Positions 15,498 through 18,110 of a stretch of DNA of 18,110 bases are shown here, piece after piece (within the stretch, counting starts at the first letter, position 1; the number at the start of each line of letters is the position of its first letter). Location: assembly GCA_000433135.1 (NCBI GenBank), contig HF991993.1, positions 6,331 through 24,440 on the forward strand, written 5' to 3'. This stretch comes from Clostridium sp. CAG:921 (GTDB taxonomy: Bacteria > Bacillota > Clostridia > TANB77 > CAG-465). Under the pieces are notes generated by a model. The model was not told where the DNA came from and did no database searches. It saw only the letters and a list, made by a program, of their open reading frames with translations. The position numbers were made by a program, and so were the translations under genes.

Positions 15498-15611
15498 TGT
15501 TGTAACCTATTCCCCTAGATTTATTATTTTATCTTTAATTTATTTAAATAATTTCATAAACAACATTATCAGCATTCATTACCTTTTCAACATTTATCTA
15601 CTTTTCTGTCA

Positions 15612-15758
15612 TCAGAATAGAGTTGCTTCTGCTAAAATTCTTACCGTAAGCCCAGCAAGTTCAACAATTCCATTTTGATTTACTTTTGTAATCTTAAACA
15701 AGACATCGTAATTGTATGATTTTCTTGCCACTATATCTCCAACTTTAAAATTTTCCAT
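15612..15758 (-). CDS. yabG: sporulation-specific protease YabG, N-terminal segment of a split gene
   Basis: A 48-residue open frame starts MENFKVGDIVARKSYNYDVL and runs through IVELAGLTVRILAEATLF before a stop inside the element. The first 43 residues match the conserved YabG N-terminus (Bacillus: IGDMVARKSY..DVLFRI and EVRLIAD). The ribosome binding site AAAGGGATG precedes the ATG. At the core repeat the reading phase (xTA GCA GAx) is identical to the C-terminal segment, so recombination gives VRILADAPEYDL with no frame shift. Before excision, only a useless 48-residue peptide is made. Family knowledge says yabG is transcribed late in the mother cell; no confident sigma-K or sigma-E promoter was found upstream. 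Confidence 0.9.
   Translation of the reverse strand: MENFKVGDIVARKSYNYDVLFKITKVNQNGIVELAGLTVRILAEATLF
15628..15634. other. attR-type junction core of the yabG element
   Basis: This is the second copy of TCTGCTA. The element-side arm GTCATCAGA is at 15608-15616, 11 bp from the TC dinucleotide, exactly mirroring the arm at the other end (TCTGGTGAC, 11 bp from TC). Right of the core begins intact yabG 5' sequence. Confidence 0.8.
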
Positions 15759-15938
15759 AAAAATATCATCCCTTTCTCACTTTGCTCAATGGCATATATA
15801 GCAATGAAAACCTTGAGTTTAAAGCATTTTCATTATATAACATACCTTTAATAAATTTCTAGCAATTTTAGAAATCATTTATTAGCTAATAATTTTCAGA
15901 ACATATTGAATTACTGAAAAACATTATACTCCTGTATA

Positions 15939-15973
15939 CAAAGACATTTGAAAGTACATTTCTAATGTCTTTG
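15939..15973. repeat. 10-bp inverted repeat upstream of yabG
   Basis: CAAAGACATT and AATGTCTTTG are perfect arms around 15 nt, with no T-run after either arm. It lies about 180 nt upstream of the yabG start and could be a regulator site or hairpin. Confidence 0.45.
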
Positions 15974-16198
15974 CTACTAATTCAAAATGTGTTATATGTA
16001 TTAAATATAAAAAAGATAACAGCAAATATACCAAATTAATTTTCATTTTTTTATTTCTGGTAAGGATAAATTATTTTGTTTTTATATTTATTTACATAAA
16101 ACTAATCTCCCTTTAAATATAATATGAATAAACTATCTAATAAGTTAAGAATGGGATTGTTTATTTTTTTCCTAATAGAGTAAAAATATTATTTTACT

Positions 16199-16223
16199 AT
16201 TATTTTAGTAATACTAAAATAAT
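16199..16223 (-). terminator. possible AT-rich terminator after the TraX-family gene
   Basis: ATTATTTTAGT and ACTAAAATAAT form a perfect 11-bp stem with a 3-nt loop, about 28 nt past the stop at 16252. A second AT hairpin (AGTAAAA/TTTTACT) follows at about 16179-16198. There is no clean T-run, so termination is plausible rather than certain. Confidence 0.45.
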
Positions 16224-16251
16224 TAAACCTTCAAAATACTATATAAAATTT

Positions 16252-17106
16252 TTAATGTATTAACATAGCAACAAAATAAAATATAGCATGTTGAAGTGGA
16301 AATATAATATAAAAACTCCATTTCATGATATCTGAATTTTTTCCTTTTTTACCATTATAAAGCATTATAATAAATGCAGCAAATAATAAAGTGTACTTAA
16401 ATCCGTATGCAAATTTTATAAGTGATATAGAAATAGCAAAACATACAATTATAGCACTATAATATATCAGTTTACTTAACGCATATTTTTCAGCACTTAC
16501 AATTTTTCCTTTATTTTCTATACTATTACATAAATTTTCTTTGCTTTGAGATAATAACAGTTTTTCATTTTTTTGAAAAAACTTTTCTATTCCATATAAT
16601 TGAAGTATTATAAATGGTACTTGAAAATCGAATTCTATTTTTAAATTCAAATATGCAAGCACAATTAATATAAATATATTAACTCTAATAATAGCATTTT
16701 GATTATTACTTAATTTAGAAATTATTGTCTTTTTATCTATAACAGTAAGTAACAAAAGTGACAAGGTGTATGAGTATAGTACACCGAAATATCCAGTAAC
16801 TCCAGTCCAGTAATTACTAAAATATTTTTGATTAATTATGCCAAGTATTATGATAACAGTTTGAGTTATTGTAGCAAATGAAAACATTCTAAAAATATAT
16901 TTTTTTAGGTCTTTAGTATAAAAGAATCCTTGAACTACCATATATGAAAAAATGGGCATTACTACTCTTCCTATACTTCTAAATACATAATAAGTTGTGT
17001 CATCTAATTTAAAATACATATACATTCCAATATGATCAATTAACATACATAAAATTGCAATTATTTTTATCATATTTGAGCTTAAACCTATTCTAGTTTT
17101 TTTCAT
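16252..17106 (-). CDS. TraX-family membrane protein
   Basis: The 284-residue protein has about eight membrane segments and the TraX family opening: IKIIAILCMLIDHIGMYMYF, then RSIGRVVMPIFSYMVVQGFF and TKDLKKYIFRMFSFATI. TraX was named for F-pilin N-acetylation in conjugative plasmids, but chromosomal Bacillota members are common orphan membrane proteins, possibly acyltransferases of surface molecules. No conjugation genes are nearby. AGAAGGAG lies 7 nt before the ATG. It follows the surface protein gene at 17158 but is separated from it by a terminator whose trailing T-run abuts its ribosome binding site. Confidence 0.82.
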   Translation of the reverse strand: MKKTRIGLSSNMIKIIAILCMLIDHIGMYMYFKLDDTTYYVFRSIGRVVMPIFSYMVVQGFFYTKDLKKYIFRMFSFATITQTVIIILGIINQKYFSNYWTGVTGYFGVLYSYTLSLLLLTVIDKKTIISKLSNNQNAIIRVNIFILIVLAYLNLKIEFDFQVPFIILQLYGIEKFFQKNEKLLLSQSKENLCNSIENKGKIVSAEKYALSKLIYYSAIIVCFAISISLIKFAYGFKYTLLFAAFIIMLYNGKKGKNSDIMKWSFYIIFPLQHAIFYFVAMLIH

Positions 17107-17120
17107 TTTTTTCTCCTTCT

Positions 17121-17159
17121 AAAAAATCAGAGGCAATTTAAATCATTGCCTCTTTTTTT
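17121..17159 (-). terminator. terminator after the surface protein gene
   Basis: AGAGGCAAT and ATTGCCTCT make a 9-bp stem around a 7-nt loop (17129-17153). On the minus strand TGATTTTTT follows; on the plus strand seven T follow, so it could work both ways. It abuts the stop of the gene at 17158 and leaves only about 14 nt to the next start codon. Confidence 0.85.
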
Positions 17160-18110
17160 ACATTTTATTATTTTCTTGTTCTTCAATATTTGAATTCATA
17201 TTTTCAGTACTTTTTTTCATTAAATCATCTGATTTATTTTTCTTTCTCTTTTTCTCAATTATTAATATAATAGCAACTATTATTATAACTAAAATTGAAG
17301 CACTAACTATTATAATGTAAACTTTACCACTTTCTAAAAAGCTTACTTCATCACTTGAAGCATTTTGAATGTTAGCATCTAATAATTGATTTACAAGTAC
17401 GTACTTTGAATTATGTGATATAGCAAATTCAATATATCCAGTTGATTTATCATATGTAACTTTTGTGCCAATTCTAGACAATTCCTTTGATTCCTCGTCA
17501 TAATGGTAGATATATATAGAATTTGTTTTTAATACTTTACTCATTCTGTCTGTTAACTTTATCTTTATAGTAGCAGTACCTGGTAAATTACCATTATTTG
17601 CAAAATTTATGACTACGCCATCTTGATTTAAAGTTTTTAAAGTATCATTTTCTGAAATTAAATTATATGAAATACTTGCATCAATTTGTTTTGGATTTTT
17701 TATATCTTTTCCTTTAAATATAATTCTATTATCTCCAACATTTATTGTTAATTTTTTTGAAGTTCCTTTTATAGCTTCAAATATTTCTTCACTGATATTT
17801 GTATCTTTTTCGACTACAACTACAATATTTGTTATTTCACTGCTGTCTTTAATTTGACTAAGTACTTCGCTATTTATTTCAGACACTTTATACTCAACTG
17901 TTTTTGATTCATTTTTTTCCTGTTTTTCATCTTCTTGTTTTTCATCTTCTTGTTTGCTTTCTTCATCGTTTTCATCTAAATTTTTGTCTTTATTTGAAAT
18001 TTCTTCATTTGTTTTATTATCCTTACTTGATGAAATTTCCTCATCATTTCTTACATTATTATCTACTTTTATTGTAGTATTATTATTTGAATCACTCTTC
18101 TCTGATGCAT
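17158..18110 (-). CDS. cell-surface protein with acidic linker and C-terminal membrane anchor (partial, 5' end outside window)
   Basis: The frame is open to the right window edge, giving 316 visible residues. A GTG at 17886 is internal, since coding continues upstream without a stop. The N-terminal visible part is a low-complexity acidic/Asn linker with short EDEKQ-type repeats. A folded region (about 100-260) follows, including IYIYHYDEESKELSRIG and YIEFAISHNSKYVLVN, the style of C-terminal domains in clostridial surface proteins. A single membrane helix follows (VYIIIVSASILVIIIVAIIL), then KKRKK as stop-transfer and a short cytoplasmic tail. It is probably an exported protein anchored by its C-terminus; ligand or adhesin role unknown. 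Confidence 0.7.
   Translation of the reverse strand, partial: ASEKSDSNNNTTIKVDNNVRNDEEISSSKDNKTNEEISNKDKNLDENDEESKQEDEKQEDEKQEKNESKTVEYKVSEINSEVLSQIKDSSEITNIVVVVEKDTNISEEIFEAIKGTSKKLTINVGDNRIIFKGKDIKNPKQIDASISYNLISENDTLKTLNQDGVVINFANNGNLPGTATIKIKLTDRMSKVLKTNSIYIYHYDEESKELSRIGTKVTYDKSTGYIEFAISHNSKYVLVNQLLDANIQNASSDEVSFLESGKVYIIIVSASILVIIIVAIILIIEKKRKKNKSDDLMKKSTENMNSNIEEQENNKM

Larger units (their letters stand above)
11784..15627. mobile_element. 3.84-kb serine-recombinase intervening element in yabG (skin-like)
   Basis: The element is bounded by the 7-bp repeat TCTGCTA and carries four minus-strand genes: recombinase (next to the 3' yabG end), a 53-residue ORF, a secreted cysteine peptidase and a small anchored protein. 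Its ends interrupt yabG at codons 42-44. Precise deletion of 3,844 bp leaves 906 nt of yabG in frame. No phage structural, replication or portal genes are present, so it is either a minimal dedicated element or a prophage reduced to recombinase and cargo. By analogy with the sigK skin and SPbeta elements, it probably excises in the mother cell during sporulation and is retained in the forespore chromosome. Excision itself is inferred. Confidence 0.85.
15759..16251. other. 493-bp spacer upstream of yabG
   Basis: The spacer holds two inverted repeats (listed separately) and presumably the yabG promoter. A 40-codon minus-strand ORF (15924-16046, MKINLVYLLLSFLYLIHI...) has a hydrophobic start but no ribosome binding site, and is not called as a gene. 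An AAGGGAGA site near 16110 is followed by an ATG-TAA pair, which may be a decayed gene start. Nothing else was recognised. Confidence 0.4.

Noticed and set aside
11784..15627. Element as a group I/II intron or IS insertion
   Set aside because: No reverse transcriptase, homing endonuclease, transposase or terminal inverted repeats were seen; the serine recombinase beside a 7-bp core repeat explains the structure.
15481..15678. Plus-strand 65-codon ORF spanning the attR junction
   Set aside because: It runs antisense across the clear yabG N-terminal coding sequence, has no ribosome binding site, and shows no recognisable protein features.
15924..16046. 40-codon minus-strand ORF (MKINLVYLLLSFLYLIHI...)
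   Set aside because: It has no ribosome binding site and no family resemblance; it overlaps the inverted repeat at 15939-15973. Kept only as a remark on the spacer.
17158..17886. Surface protein starting at the GTG at 17886
   Set aside because: The same frame stays open to the window edge with protein-like linker sequence, so the GTG is an internal valine codon.
1..18110. CRISPR array, tRNA or rRNA genes
   Set aside because: No regularly spaced repeats and no tRNA- or rRNA-like sequence were seen on either strand.

Overview
The window is AT-rich DNA from an endospore-forming low-GC Gram-positive (Bacillota), most likely a clostridial anaerobe. This rests on strong purine-rich ribosome binding sites, the S10 ribosomal protein gene order, a 120-residue L23 with a C-terminal extension, and the spore-coat protease gene yabG. 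The exact genus cannot be read from the sequence.

Layout: 1-5170 (minus strand) is the start of the S10 ribosomal protein operon: rpsJ, rplC, rplD, rplW, rplB, rpsS, rplV, rpsC, rplP and rpmC, the last running off the left edge. It has its own promoter and a structured leader of about 235 nt. 5404-7376 is a separate minus-strand gene for a multi-pass membrane protein resembling GT-C glycosyltransferases, with its own promoter and terminator. 7564-7942 is a monocistronic rpsT (S20) on the plus strand. 8160-9566 is a plus-strand gene for a soluble HExxH protein of unknown role. 9610-10794 carries two tandem paralogous four-helix membrane proteins.

The main discovery is at 11009-15758. The sporulation protease gene yabG is split in two. 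Its first 43 codons lie at 15628-15758 and the rest at 11009-11790. Between them sits a 3,844-bp element carrying a large serine recombinase, a 53-residue ORF just upstream of it, a secreted papain/C39-like cysteine peptidase and a small membrane-anchored protein. The two junctions share a 7-bp direct repeat (TCTGCTA on the plus strand). Recombination inside it joins the halves in frame into a 301-codon yabG, close to the normal family length. The reconstituted circular junction has 9-bp arms (GTCATCAGA / TCTGGTGAC) placed exactly 11 bp on each side of a central TC dinucleotide. The small ORF and recombinase are insulated by a terminator and preceded by a sequence close to the mother-cell sigma-E consensus. 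The arrangement matches the logic of the Bacillus sigK 'skin' and SPbeta/spsM systems: an element that disrupts a mother-cell gene and excises during sporulation. Here it is a compact element in yabG.

15759-18110 (minus strand) holds a long spacer, a TraX-family membrane protein and the C-terminal part of a cell-surface protein with an acidic linker and a membrane anchor; its start lies outside the window.
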